DNA of 59,887 nucleotides. It comes from Akkermansiaceae bacterium (GTDB lineage: Bacteria; Verrucomicrobiota; Verrucomicrobiia; Verrucomicrobiales; Akkermansiaceae). Both the position numbers and the translations under genes were made by a program. The stretch is from NCBI GenBank assembly GCA_030725745.1, contig JANRFH010000051.1, forward strand, positions 1 through 59,887, given 5' to 3'. Shown piece by piece: positions 34,754 through 43,216 of the stretch. Numbering within the stretch: position 1 is the stretch's first letter; the number at the start of each line of letters is the position of its first letter. The notes beneath the pieces were generated by a model. That model had not been told where the DNA came from and ran no database searches. It worked only from the letters and a program-made list of their open reading frames with translations.

Positions 34754-35824
34754 CTAGGCGGCACTAGCCGGTGCTTGGATAAGCAGGCAGTCCTCGAGAA
34801 ATGGCTGGAGTGCGTGCATGAGTGCTGAACCGGCTTGCTCGAAGCGCTCTTTGAAGTGCGCCTCGATGCGATGAAGGCAGAATCCAAGATCCGCAAGGAT
34901 GACTTCGTTTGGCTGGCCGCGCACCACGGCGGCAAGCAGCACGTGCTCACCGATTTCAGTAATGACATTTTTCCCGTCCGCTCGCTCGAACGAGCGCAGG
35001 ACATTGCCTTCTTCGTCGCGCAGCTTCATTGCAATGCGATGCGCAGAGCTCTCGACACGCTTTGCCGTGGAATGACGGGCGGGGTCACAGCTCGCAAACG
35101 ACACCAGAGCCAAAGTCTTCGCGTCAAAAAGAAAGACCTCGTCCACCTGGAAGCGATGGGTCTTTTCAAATAAGACATCCTCATATGTGCTGCTAGAAAA
35201 TAAGGCCTGCATCCGCCAGATCGTCCGATCCATGAATCCGGGAGCCTCAAAGGGACGATTCGCAGGGCTATACTCAGCAAGCGCCCGCCTAACGGTGGCT
35301 CGCAACATCGGCTCCAGCATCGCATCCACATTGCTGCGCTCCCCGGCATAGACCACGTCCCGCACCACGTCCTGCATGAGCGGAGCTAGCGCTTCCTTCA
35401 GATCATTGTCGCTGTATTCTGGTTCGAGCGGAGCTGCTGCGGTGAAATACGTCTGGGCGACAGGATCTGGAACGCTCTGGTCGGGCGCTATTGTAAAAGG
35501 ACTTGCTGGCACGGGTGCCTTCGGCTTCGGCGTGTCGGGAAAAACCGGTTTCTCGATCTTCCTTTCAGCGAATTTTGTGTCGCGCAGCTCCGGGTTCGAA
35601 GGCAACCCGGCGACTGGCTCCGGCCACGGCATCGAAAAAGCTTCCACATCGCCTTCCGAAACCGACGGCAGACTGGGATAAAGCACCAATTTCGGAAACA
35701 GGGATTTGCCCATTTCACCTCCCGATACTGGAATCTCCGGCACAGCACATTTGCTACGAGATCCCGATCCGGCAGCGTCACCGGCAGCGTCTTCGGCGGG
35801 TATGGGATTGAAACTCCGGCTCAT
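34754..35824 (-). CDS. Hypothetical protein upstream of nusA
   Basis: 356 residues with no signal peptide or membrane segment. The first 150 residues are Pro-rich and likely disordered. A folded-looking C-terminal part (about residues 140-350) contains DALMQDVVRDVV-like helices, RHRFQVDEVFLFDAKTLALVSF-type strands and GEHVLLAAVVRGQP. I recognise no family. Its start overlaps the stop of the upstream gene (ATGA), so the two are co-translated. It lies 161 bp before nusA. Confidence 0.6.
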   Translation of the reverse strand: MSRSFNPIPAEDAAGDAAGSGSRSKCAVPEIPVSGGEMGKSLFPKLVLYPSLPSVSEGDVEAFSMPWPEPVAGLPSNPELRDTKFAERKIEKPVFPDTPKPKAPVPASPFTIAPDQSVPDPVAQTYFTAAAPLEPEYSDNDLKEALAPLMQDVVRDVVYAGERSNVDAMLEPMLRATVRRALAEYSPANRPFEAPGFMDRTIWRMQALFSSSTYEDVLFEKTHRFQVDEVFLFDAKTLALVSFASCDPARHSTAKRVESSAHRIAMKLRDEEGNVLRSFERADGKNVITEIGEHVLLAAVVRGQPNEVILADLGFCLHRIEAHFKERFEQAGSALMHALQPFLEDCLLIQAPASAA

Positions 35825-36429
35825 GCGACAGGTGGCCTAGTTCGAGAAAGCAGCGCCGCACTCTCCGCCAACGCCTTTGCAGCATCGGCAATCCTACCAA
35901 AGCCATCACCGACATTATCCGGCAAACGACTTTCCAAATCCATCATACGATTCTCCAGCCCCTCCTTAATTTCTGCTAGATCTGCCTTCATTCTCGCAGA
36001 AAGGTCACGGTCACGGTCATCCAGCCTATGTTGTAGCGATTTCTGCCACTCGGTCAGCCATGCACCAAGCTTTCGATCCAGTTTTTCCACCGCAGGCAGT
36101 GCTGTGGCATTGGCCTTTTCACGGGCAATATCATGGATCTGCAGTGCAAGCCTCTGAGCATCCTCGCGCTGCATCGCAGCCGCATACTCAAGCTCTTCAC
36201 GGGAAGATTCGAAGCGCTGCAAGTGATCTTGAAGTGCCTCCACACGGGCTTCCGTCATCAATAGACGGTCTTCAAAAATATCCGGAGTCGGACTTTGCAC
36301 AATGGCTGCCGGGACGGATTCAAGACGGGAAACGCGACCTTCGAGGCGCTCCAGATGGCGACCCACGATAATTTCGCGGATTCTTTCCACCGCTAGTGAC
36401 GGATTCAGGGTAGGGGGTGTGGGTGACAT
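35821..36429 (-). CDS. Hypothetical coiled-coil protein
   Basis: 202 residues from the ATG at 36429. Heptad-like pattern over much of residues 20-170 (RHLERLEGRVSRLE, RVEALQDHLQRFESSREELE, ADLAEIKEGLENRMMDLESRL) suggests a long coiled coil. No membrane segment. Overlaps the next gene by ATGA. Probable partner of that gene; function unknown. Confidence 0.6.
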   Translation of the reverse strand: MSPTPPTLNPSLAVERIREIIVGRHLERLEGRVSRLESVPAAIVQSPTPDIFEDRLLMTEARVEALQDHLQRFESSREELEYAAAMQREDAQRLALQIHDIAREKANATALPAVEKLDRKLGAWLTEWQKSLQHRLDDRDRDLSARMKADLAEIKEGLENRMMDLESRLPDNVGDGFGRIADAAKALAESAALLSRTRPPVA

Positions 36430-36572
36430 GGCAAACTCTCCGTGGTGGGGTGATTCGGGAGGGGGGACTCCAAAACTCGGCTGAGGTAGCAGAAGAGGAT
36501 TACCAGAAATCTTGCGATCTTGTAAACGCAATCCAGCGTCCTTCGCTTATCTAGGAAATTCAGATTAGTGAA

Positions 36573-37733
36573 TCAACTCGTGTAGATCACCACTGGCCCC
36601 ACGCCATGCCCTTGGACCCTGCGGAGTTTTTCGACTGCTTTCGCGACTTTTTCCGCAGCCTCCAGTGCTTCATCCGGGGTATTGAGTCGTGAAAAACTGA
36701 AGCGTAGACTGGTCTTCGCGCGCTGCTCGGGAATCCCCATCGCAAGCTGGACATGGGAGGGCTTACTTTTCCCCGTCATGCAGGCGGAGCCAGCCGAGCA
36801 CGCAACACCCGCATCATCGAGCAGAATGAGCAGACCGGCAGAATCGCAACCATCAAACGAGAGATGCGAGGTATTCGGCAGCCTGTGATCCCGGTCACCA
36901 TTTTGCAAACAACCAGAAACCTTCTCAAGCAACCGCCCCTCGAAAGCATCCCTCATCGCGGAAATCTGCACCGGCGCGCCTTCTTGGATCGCCGCCTTCG
37001 CCAGCCTAGCCGCTTCTCCCATCGCCACGATCGCCGCCGTGTTTTCCGTCCCGCTGCGCTTTCCCGACTCCTGCCCGCCACCCATCAGCAAGGGGAAAAA
37101 TGGCATTCCTTTCCGCAGATAGAGCGCCCCGATTCCCTTCGGCCCATGGAGCTTGTGTGCCGACATCGAAAGCATGTCCACCGGTGTCTCGCGCACATTA
37201 ACCGGTATTTTCCCCACTGCCTGAATCGCATCCGTATGCACCGACAGCCCGTTCTCCTTGGCGATGCGCACCAGCTCGCTGAGCGGCTGGATCACACCCG
37301 TCTCATTGTTCGCCGACATCACAGATACATAGGCAGCGGTGCCGCAGGCTTTTTCTAGAAAATCCAATTCAATCCGCCCTCCAACTCCCACCGGCATGAT
37401 CACAACCTCCCTGCCACGGCTTTCCACATACCTCAAAACCGCGCTGTGCTCGATGGAGGAAACCACCGCCGCACCCTTACCGCATAGCTTATCCAAGGAG
37501 TGCAACGCCGCGTTCACACTCTCCGTCCCGGAGCCGGTAAAAATGATTTCCTCAGCATCTGCCCCGATCAGATCGGCAACGTGACCGCGCGCCTCATCAA
37601 TCGCCTTGCGCGCCAGCTTCGCCGAACGGTAGCTGCCGGAGGGATTCGAGTGGTTTCCAGATAGCCACGGCAACATGGCCTCCACCACTTGCGGAAGCAT
37701 CGCCGTCGTCGCATTGGAATCGAGATCGATCAC
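36573..37733 (-). CDS. Cysteine desulfurase, NifS/IscS family
   Basis: 386 residues. PLP enzyme that removes sulfur from cysteine for Fe-S cluster and thio-cofactor assembly. Landmarks are IDLDSNATT, HSNPSGSY, FTGSGTESVN, the PLP Lys in SAHKLHGPKG, RSGTEN and the active-site Cys loop ACSAGSACMTG. I chose the GTG at 37733, which places IDLDSNATT at the N-terminus and avoids overlap with the upstream gene. A TTG at 37811 would overlap it. It could supply the IscU-like scaffold (2-469) or SufE (41788-42204); which one is not shown. Confidence 0.9.
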   Translation of the reverse strand: MIDLDSNATTAMLPQVVEAMLPWLSGNHSNPSGSYRSAKLARKAIDEARGHVADLIGADAEEIIFTGSGTESVNAALHSLDKLCGKGAAVVSSIEHSAVLRYVESRGREVVIMPVGVGGRIELDFLEKACGTAAYVSVMSANNETGVIQPLSELVRIAKENGLSVHTDAIQAVGKIPVNVRETPVDMLSMSAHKLHGPKGIGALYLRKGMPFFPLLMGGGQESGKRSGTENTAAIVAMGEAARLAKAAIQEGAPVQISAMRDAFEGRLLEKVSGCLQNGDRDHRLPNTSHLSFDGCDSAGLLILLDDAGVACSAGSACMTGKSKPSHVQLAMGIPEQRAKTSLRFSFSRLNTPDEALEAAEKVAKAVEKLRRVQGHGVGPVVIYTS

Positions 37734-37788
37734 CCCTTCATCCTCCCGCCGATAGCGCTGGAAAACAATGCCGAAACTCTCTGCGAAT

Positions 37789-38709
37789 TCACCACCCAGG
37801 ATTTCCCGCAAAATCCTCGACCCATCTTAATGCATCGGATCCCCAGGTCATCGCCGTGCCTACCCACGAATAACCGAATTCCCTAAGACTTTCCAACGGT
37901 GCCGGCGCAGCAAGACATAGCAATGCGATCAGCACCACCAGATTTCCGAAATAAATCAACACTAGCGAAAGGAAGGTTCCGTTGTCTTTCAGATCCGGCT
38001 GGTCACGCGGGATCATCCACAAAGTCCATGCCAGATGGAACGACCACGTCGCACCCATCGCACCGTAGAATACCAAATTTCCGAGAGGAGTGACCTCAAA
38101 GAAAAATTTCGCCCCGAGGTAGAAAACAACAACCACACTGCTCCAGAAAGGAACAAAATAAGGGGAAAGTGCGATCACCCAGTTCGTCTTGTTCGTCGTC
38201 ACATAGCCGCCTTGCGAGCCCCAGTTGATATCCAGCACCTTGCCTCCGAAGCATTTCACAAAAGCCGCATGCGTGAGCTCGTGCCCGAATACATAGCAAT
38301 AAAGAAAGGCCGGCTGACCGATCTTCGACCAAAACCACCCCAGCATGACCAGCGACCCCACCGTGAAATACCAGAACTGGCTGCTCTGCCAGAACCCCTG
38401 CTCCACCGTCGCGTGGGAAAATTGCTTCAAGAACGTCCAAGTCGTCACCCAACAAATCGGCAGCAACACCAGAGCGAGCAACACACGTATGGTTTGGGTG
38501 AGGAAACCCGCCGCAGCGTCCTCCTCAGGGATCTCCTCGATCGCGATTGATGCCCATACCGACTTCCCACCTTTGCGTGGCAGACGGCGGTTGGTCTTCT
38601 CGTGACTCCGCTTACTTACCGACGCAAGGAAACCGCCAGCCTTTGCAGGGCGTAGCTTTTTTCTGTTTCCGGGCGATTTCCCGGCTAGCTTTGTCTTCCG
38701 CTGGCTCAT
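37789..38709 (-). CDS. Polytopic membrane protein with HExxH motif (M50-like)
   Basis: 306 residues. A basic N-terminal tail (residues 1-50) is followed by about six hydrophobic segments. YVFGHELTHAAFVKCFGG in the third or fourth segment is a zinc-protease-type HELTH motif, as in site-2-like membrane peptidases. A clear second-motif Asp (NxxPxxPxxDG) as in true M50 is not seen, although FVPFW is present. It may be a diverged membrane metallopeptidase. It lies 55 bp upstream of the cysteine desulfurase, on the same strand. Confidence 0.6.
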   Translation of the reverse strand: MSQRKTKLAGKSPGNRKKLRPAKAGGFLASVSKRSHEKTNRRLPRKGGKSVWASIAIEEIPEEDAAAGFLTQTIRVLLALVLLPICWVTTWTFLKQFSHATVEQGFWQSSQFWYFTVGSLVMLGWFWSKIGQPAFLYCYVFGHELTHAAFVKCFGGKVLDINWGSQGGYVTTNKTNWVIALSPYFVPFWSSVVVVFYLGAKFFFEVTPLGNLVFYGAMGATWSFHLAWTLWMIPRDQPDLKDNGTFLSLVLIYFGNLVVLIALLCLAAPAPLESLREFGYSWVGTAMTWGSDALRWVEDFAGNPGW

Positions 38710-38780
38710 CCGATACGTCGGAAAGGAAGATATTTCGGAAAACTTAAGGAATCAAGCACGCGTTCCTGATATCACGACAC

Positions 38781-38808
38781 AAAAAACCCGCGCCCTTACG
38801 GGCGCGGG
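38781..38808 (-). terminator. Rho-independent terminator of the PEP-CTERM gene
   Basis: On the minus strand CCCGCGCCC-GTAA-GGGCGCGGG, a perfect 9-bp stem, is followed by TTTTTT, starting 28 bp after the stop codon. Confidence 0.9.
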
Positions 38809-38835
38809 AAAACAATTCCATGAAATATTGAGTTC

Positions 38836-39528
38836 CTAGCGACGGCGGCGGAAGCACACACCAATAACGCCGAGGAGTGAGAGAAGTGCCGTAGAAGGCT
38901 CAGGAACCACTACCGTAGCCTTGACATGTTTGATCTTGAACTGGTCAAGATACTTTCCGGAATCAAGACCACGCTCCGCTCCGAAGAGAATCGCGTTGAT
39001 GCCGGTTACCGGGGAGTCAATGTTAACCGTTCTTGAACTGATGTTGGCGTTGATCTGATCAATTACCTCGTTCTGGAAGCCCAGCGAACTGAGTCCCGAG
39101 TAAGTCTTTCCCGCGAGATTGCTGGAGCTAATATTCCCGACCCAGAAACTGACGTCGCTGTCGTCCACGATCGAAGCGATCTGGATCGACTTCACATCCA
39201 CGAGAGTATCGAAAGTAAAAAGAATGTAGTCGTTGTTGGAAAATTTATCCACTCGGTGCTCAGGAGCGCTGCCATTTTCATTCTTGTTGGTTACACCAAG
39301 TCCAGAACTGTAGCGACCCAAGCGAGAAGCTTCAAATGAAGTGTTATTTCCGCCTGTATAAGACCACGCAGAAGCCGTCATGGTCACACCATTGGATGTA
39401 TAGGTGCGTGTTGCTCCTGTTGAGAGCAAGCTGCTACTACCGGTTAGGCTATAATTAAGATCCTGCCCTTGAGCAGACATTGTAGTGGCAACAACAATAG
39501 CAGCCGCCAAAGCGATGAGTATTTTCAT
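38836..39528 (-). CDS. PEP-CTERM surface protein
   Basis: 230 residues. Sec signal peptide (MKILIALAAAIVVATTMSAQGQ), a Ser/Thr/Asn-rich beta-type domain, and a C-terminal sorting signal: VPEPST, a hydrophobic stretch (ALLSLLGVIGVCF) and RRRR. It is expected to be cut and anchored by an exosortase, which is not encoded in the window. Its own terminator (38781-38808) and an AT-rich region upstream (39555-39714) point to a single-gene unit. A striking C-rich leader precedes the start. Confidence 0.88.
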   Translation of the reverse strand: MKILIALAAAIVVATTMSAQGQDLNYSLTGSSSLLSTGATRTYTSNGVTMTASAWSYTGGNNTSFEASRLGRYSSGLGVTNKNENGSAPEHRVDKFSNNDYILFTFDTLVDVKSIQIASIVDDSDVSFWVGNISSSNLAGKTYSGLSSLGFQNEVIDQINANISSRTVNIDSPVTGINAILFGAERGLDSGKYLDQFKIKHVKATVVVPEPSTALLSLLGVIGVCFRRRR

Positions 39529-39534
39529 GTAAGT

Positions 39535-39554
39535 GGGGGGGGTGGGGGGTGGGG
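39535..39554 (+). promoter_or_regulatory. G-run tract just upstream of the PEP-CTERM start
   Basis: Runs of 8, 6 and 4 G separated by single T on the plus strand end six bases from the start codon of the minus-strand gene. The mRNA leader is therefore a C-run, and the template strand could form a G-quadruplex. A Shine-Dalgarno sequence is absent. Confidence 0.5.
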
Positions 39555-39714
39555 AAACTTCCGAGGATTATCCCGAGAGCAGATGCAATTTATCCTCTAA
39601 GCAAACTCACCACAAGCCATAAATATAATAAAGCGCAACACATTACATGCATTTAAGTATATCTTTATATAAAGACACACCTTACTTAAAAGAACTCAAT
39701 AAATTCAAGTCAGC

Positions 39715-40278
39715 CTAACTAATGGCAGCCTTCAGCAGCTTCAAATACCGCTCCTGTGGGACTTCCACGCCCCCAAAGGTTCGCAAGTGATCGGTCATCC
39801 ACTGGGTATCCAAAAGGCGAAAATTCTTCTCCCTGAGTCGTTCCACCAGAGCTACCAGTGCAATTTTAGAGGCATCAGTTTTTCTCGAAAACATGCTTTC
39901 TCCAAAAAAAACCTTACCGATCGCCACCCCATACAAGCCTCCTTGGAGCCCCTCCTCATCCCAGCACTCAACCGAATGGGCGTGCCCGCGTTCGTGGAGA
40001 TAGCAGTAACTTTTCAGGATCACCTCATCGATCCACGTTTCTTCCCGCTCAGCACAACCCTCCATCACCTCCCTGAAAGCCGTGTCGAAACGTATCTCAA
40101 AAGGTTTTTTCCGGAGCGCTTTCTTCAGACCGGTGGGGATATGAAATCCCTCATCCAGTGGTATCAGCCCTCTCATGCGCGGCTCGACCCAGACGATCTC
40201 ACCTTCCTCAGCCATCGGAAAAACCCCCTGCGAATAAGCTCCCAATAGCACCTCAGGCGGTATGATTTCTTGCCTCAT
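39715..40278 (-). CDS. aat: Leucyl/phenylalanyl-tRNA--protein transferase
   Basis: 187 residues, shorter than the E. coli enzyme (234), mainly at the N-terminus. It adds Leu or Phe to proteins with N-terminal Arg or Lys, marking them for ClpAP. Landmarks are GAYSQGVFPM, VEPRMRGLIPL, WIDEVILKSYCYLHERGHAHSVE, GGLYGVAIGKVFFGESMFS and LLDTQWMTDHLRTFGG. It follows the GGCT-like gene by 6 bp on the same strand. Confidence 0.93.
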   Translation of the reverse strand: MRQEIIPPEVLLGAYSQGVFPMAEEGEIVWVEPRMRGLIPLDEGFHIPTGLKKALRKKPFEIRFDTAFREVMEGCAEREETWIDEVILKSYCYLHERGHAHSVECWDEEGLQGGLYGVAIGKVFFGESMFSRKTDASKIALVALVERLREKNFRLLDTQWMTDHLRTFGGVEVPQERYLKLLKAAIS

Positions 40279-40284
40279 TCGCTA

Positions 40285-40692
40285 TCAGCAGTCCTTCGAA
40301 AACGCCAACCAATCGCCTCCCTCAAGCACTCTGGAATCCCCGAGCTCACCTGCCCATTCCCAAACCCAGGCCAACCTAGATTCACCCGAATCCATTCTCA
40401 CCTCCACTTTGATCCTTCTATATTCATCTGCCTCAGGGGAACCGGCATTGATCCCCTCAAACAAATCCAGCTGAGCCAGATGTTTCGTATCCTCCACCAG
40501 AAATAACTCGCCAACTACACGGCTATCACCGCCGCAAACAAGCGCCGGATAAACGAACGCCGGGTGGCTGTCGATGTAGTGGATCCTTCCTGCCACCGTC
40601 CCGCCACCGACATATTCTGCACCGGCCATGCGGGAGTGATTGGAAGCCCCACGCCGCAGCGTGCCATAGACGAATACTGGTTCCGTTTTCAT
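40285..40692 (-). CDS. Gamma-glutamylcyclotransferase-like protein
   Basis: 135 residues, GGCT-like fold. The signature VFVYGTLRRGASNH at the N-terminus and VVGELFLVED, LDLFEGI and DEYRRIKVEV later are typical of the YtfP/GGCT family. The family cleaves gamma-glutamyl-amine bonds, although many bacterial members are untested. Its ATG overlaps the obg stop (ATGA). Confidence 0.85.
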   Translation of the reverse strand: MKTEPVFVYGTLRRGASNHSRMAGAEYVGGGTVAGRIHYIDSHPAFVYPALVCGGDSRVVGELFLVEDTKHLAQLDLFEGINAGSPEADEYRRIKVEVRMDSGESRLAWVWEWAGELGDSRVLEGGDWLAFSKDC

Positions 40693-41741
40693 TTTTTCGC
40701 ACGATGCGAGACCTCATCGTCCAGCATCAGTTTGAGATCATCGAGTCCATCACCTTTGTCTGCGGAAATGGCAATGGTATGCACTTTCGGGAAACGCGAC
40801 TTGAATATGTCTAGATTTTCCGCAGCACCCTCCAGATCCATCTTGTTGGCGATCACCTTCCACGGGAATTTCGCGAGATCTTCGTCATACTCCTTGATCT
40901 CTTTGCGGAGGATTTCCAGATCGCTGATCGGATCGCGACCCTCGCTCCCCGCCATATCCAGCACGAATAGCAACACCCGGCAGCGTGTGATGTGCCGAAG
41001 AAACTCGTGGCCGAGCCCGCGGTTCTCGTGCGCTCCTTCGATCAATCCGGGAATGTCCGCCACTGTACAACGTCGGAAACCATCGAACTCCACCACCCCG
41101 ATCATCGGCTGTAATGTCGTGAAAGGATAGGAACCCACCTTCGGCTTCGCATGTGAGAGCTTTCCTAGAAGTGTCGATTTCCCTGCATTCGGGAACCCGA
41201 CAAGCCCCGCATCCGCGATACGGCGCAGCTCAAGGTAATAAACCCCCTGCTGCCCCGGCGTGCCCAGAGTATGCTCGATCGGTGTCTGGTTGGTTGGCGT
41301 CCGGAATTTGAAATTTCCCTCACCACCGATGCCATTTTCGCAAAGAACGATAGTCTGTCCCTCTTCCACTAGATCCGCAATAGGCTCCAGATCGATGCCA
41401 TCATCGCTACGTTCGGCATCGACTGCCTCGTTCACTGTCCCAGCATCAGTCCGGTAAACCACCGTTCCCGGCGGCACCTTACCAATGATGTTCTTGCCGC
41501 TCTTGCCGGTCTTTTTGTGCTTACCGCCCGGCTTGCCGTCCTCGGCGATCAGCTTCGGATCGTAATGATACTGGCGCAGTGTGTCGGTAGAGTTGTCCAC
41601 CACTAGGATGACCTTGCCGCCATTCCCGCCATCGCCGCCGTCCGGCCCCCCGCGTGGTACGAATTTCTCCCGCCTCCAGGAAACAGCTCCATCTCCGCCG
41701 TCCCCGGCTTTCGCCAAAATCCTGATGTGATCAATGAACAT
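40689..41741 (-). CDS. obgE: GTPase Obg/CgtA
   Basis: 350 residues. The glycine-rich Obg domain (DGGDGAVSWRREKFVPRGGPDGGDGG, residues 14-39) is followed by the GTPase domain: G1 GFPNAGKST, G3 DIPGLIEGA, G4 NKMD. The protein acts in 50S ribosome assembly and stress control. The C-terminal OCT domain is absent. rplU and rpmA, the common upstream neighbours, are not here. Confidence 0.95.
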   Translation of the reverse strand: MFIDHIRILAKAGDGGDGAVSWRREKFVPRGGPDGGDGGNGGKVILVVDNSTDTLRQYHYDPKLIAEDGKPGGKHKKTGKSGKNIIGKVPPGTVVYRTDAGTVNEAVDAERSDDGIDLEPIADLVEEGQTIVLCENGIGGEGNFKFRTPTNQTPIEHTLGTPGQQGVYYLELRRIADAGLVGFPNAGKSTLLGKLSHAKPKVGSYPFTTLQPMIGVVEFDGFRRCTVADIPGLIEGAHENRGLGHEFLRHITRCRVLLFVLDMAGSEGRDPISDLEILRKEIKEYDEDLAKFPWKVIANKMDLEGAAENLDIFKSRFPKVHTIAISADKGDGLDDLKLMLDDEVSHRAKK

Positions 41742-41787
41742 TTCCGCAGTCTTCGTTTCTCAGCAGCAAAAGGTCAACGGCAATGCG

Positions 41788-42204
41788 CTATTGCGCGAAA
41801 GCAAGCGCACACTGCTTCATCTGCGTCGCCATAAGGTTCAGTGCGTTCGCACGTGTCGGCGCGAGGTGCTCCTTTAGCCCCGTTTTCTCCACGAAATCCA
41901 TATCCGCCGTCAAAATCGCATCCGCTGACTGACCATTCAGCACCCCGATGAAAAGCGCGATCATCCCTTTCGTGATCAGCGAATCCGAGTCCGCGTAGTA
42001 AAATACGAGCCCGTCTTTCTTCTCCGCATCCAGCCATACCTGCGATTGGCAGCCTTTGATGAGATGCTCCGCATCGCGCGCACCCTCGGGCAGCGGATCA
42101 AGCTTCTTACCCAGCCCGATCACATACTCATACCGTTCCGTCCAGTCTTGGAAAATCCCTAGATCCTCCAGCAGCCTCTCCTGTTTCTCTTTGATCGAAC
42201 TCAT
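41788..42204 (-). CDS. sufE: SufE-like sulfur acceptor protein
   Basis: 138 residues. It takes persulfide sulfur from a cysteine desulfurase for Fe-S assembly. The acceptor Cys is in HLIKGCQSQVWL (near residue 51); KQERLLEDLGIFQDWTERYEYVIGLGKKL and ADSDSLITKGMIALFI are typical. No suf operon is next to it. Confidence 0.92.
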   Translation of the reverse strand: MSSIKEKQERLLEDLGIFQDWTERYEYVIGLGKKLDPLPEGARDAEHLIKGCQSQVWLDAEKKDGLVFYYADSDSLITKGMIALFIGVLNGQSADAILTADMDFVEKTGLKEHLAPTRANALNLMATQMKQCALAFAQ

Positions 42205-42254
42205 AAATCGTCTGCCGTAATGGAGACCGGATGCCCGGAAACTTCAAGCCCCGA

Positions 42255-43169
42255 TCAGGTCGCCGGCGCCAACCGCTGCAACATCCGACCAAGCACGTAG
42301 CAAAACGGAGCCAACAGAAGTGCCGTCAAAAACATCCCGCCACCAGCCTCCACACGTCCCAGCTTTAACCAGATAAACGCCATCGGGAAAAGCACGATCC
42401 AATCCACCAGCGGAATCCCCGCCAGCAACGCGGAGACATGCGCAGGCACCGGCGATCGGTATTTTGTCACGCAAAGCCCCAGCCACATGAAAAAAGGTAG
42501 CAACCCGATCCACCCCACCAGCGGCATGATCATCAGCGGCAACAACGCCGCCACCAACCCCGCTCCCACCAGCATCCCACGAGCCATCCACTTTTCACCC
42601 GGCTCCACATCAGCCCTCGATTCACCCCGCGCACTCAGCGAAAGCGCCACCACATAAAGTAAAAGCCCCACCGCAGGAAAAAGCACCTGCCCACCCAAGC
42701 TACCCCGCACCGCCACAAAACCCAACACCGGCAAACAAGCCCTGCACAGCCCCATCGGCACCACCGACCACCCCACCCGCTTGTGCACCCGCGTATAAAG
42801 CACAATCAACCCCACCAGCACCGCCGCCACAAGCCATGCCACCCATCCATAAAACCCCGCGATCACCAACCCAACGCCCATACCTCCCACCGCCACTTTC
42901 AAATACAAACCCTCACGGAAAAGCCCCCTCGGCAGCGCCCGCTCCGGTCGATGCTCAGCATCCCACTCACGATCCGCCCAGTCATTCAGGAAATTTCCCG
43001 AAACATAAAACATCACTGCCGCCACCGAAAGCGCCCACGGCCACGTAAAACCAGCTCCTTCAGTCGCGCATCCTAGCAACACCCCCACGGCCAAATTGCT
43101 AAGCACACTCGGCACATTCGCGATGCGCGCTGTCGCGAGCAGTGCATGCAATTTCCCCTCCTTGTTCAT
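42255..43169 (-). CDS. UbiA-family membrane prenyltransferase
   Basis: 304 residues from the ATG at 43169, with about eight or nine hydrophobic segments. The first Asp-rich prenyl-diphosphate site is NFLNDWADREWDAEHRPERALP. The second Asp-rich motif is weaker. Such enzymes prenylate quinone precursors, heme or other aromatics; the substrate cannot be told from sequence. It lies 50 bp before sufE on the same strand. Confidence 0.85.
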   Translation of the reverse strand: MNKEGKLHALLATARIANVPSVLSNLAVGVLLGCATEGAGFTWPWALSVAAVMFYVSGNFLNDWADREWDAEHRPERALPRGLFREGLYLKVAVGGMGVGLVIAGFYGWVAWLVAAVLVGLIVLYTRVHKRVGWSVVPMGLCRACLPVLGFVAVRGSLGGQVLFPAVGLLLYVVALSLSARGESRADVEPGEKWMARGMLVGAGLVAALLPLMIMPLVGWIGLLPFFMWLGLCVTKYRSPVPAHVSALLAGIPLVDWIVLFPMAFIWLKLGRVEAGGGMFLTALLLAPFCYVLGRMLQRLAPAT

Positions 43170-43216
43170 GGCGCAAGAACAACCCACAGACGGAGAAACG
43201 CAAGGTTTCTATCCAT

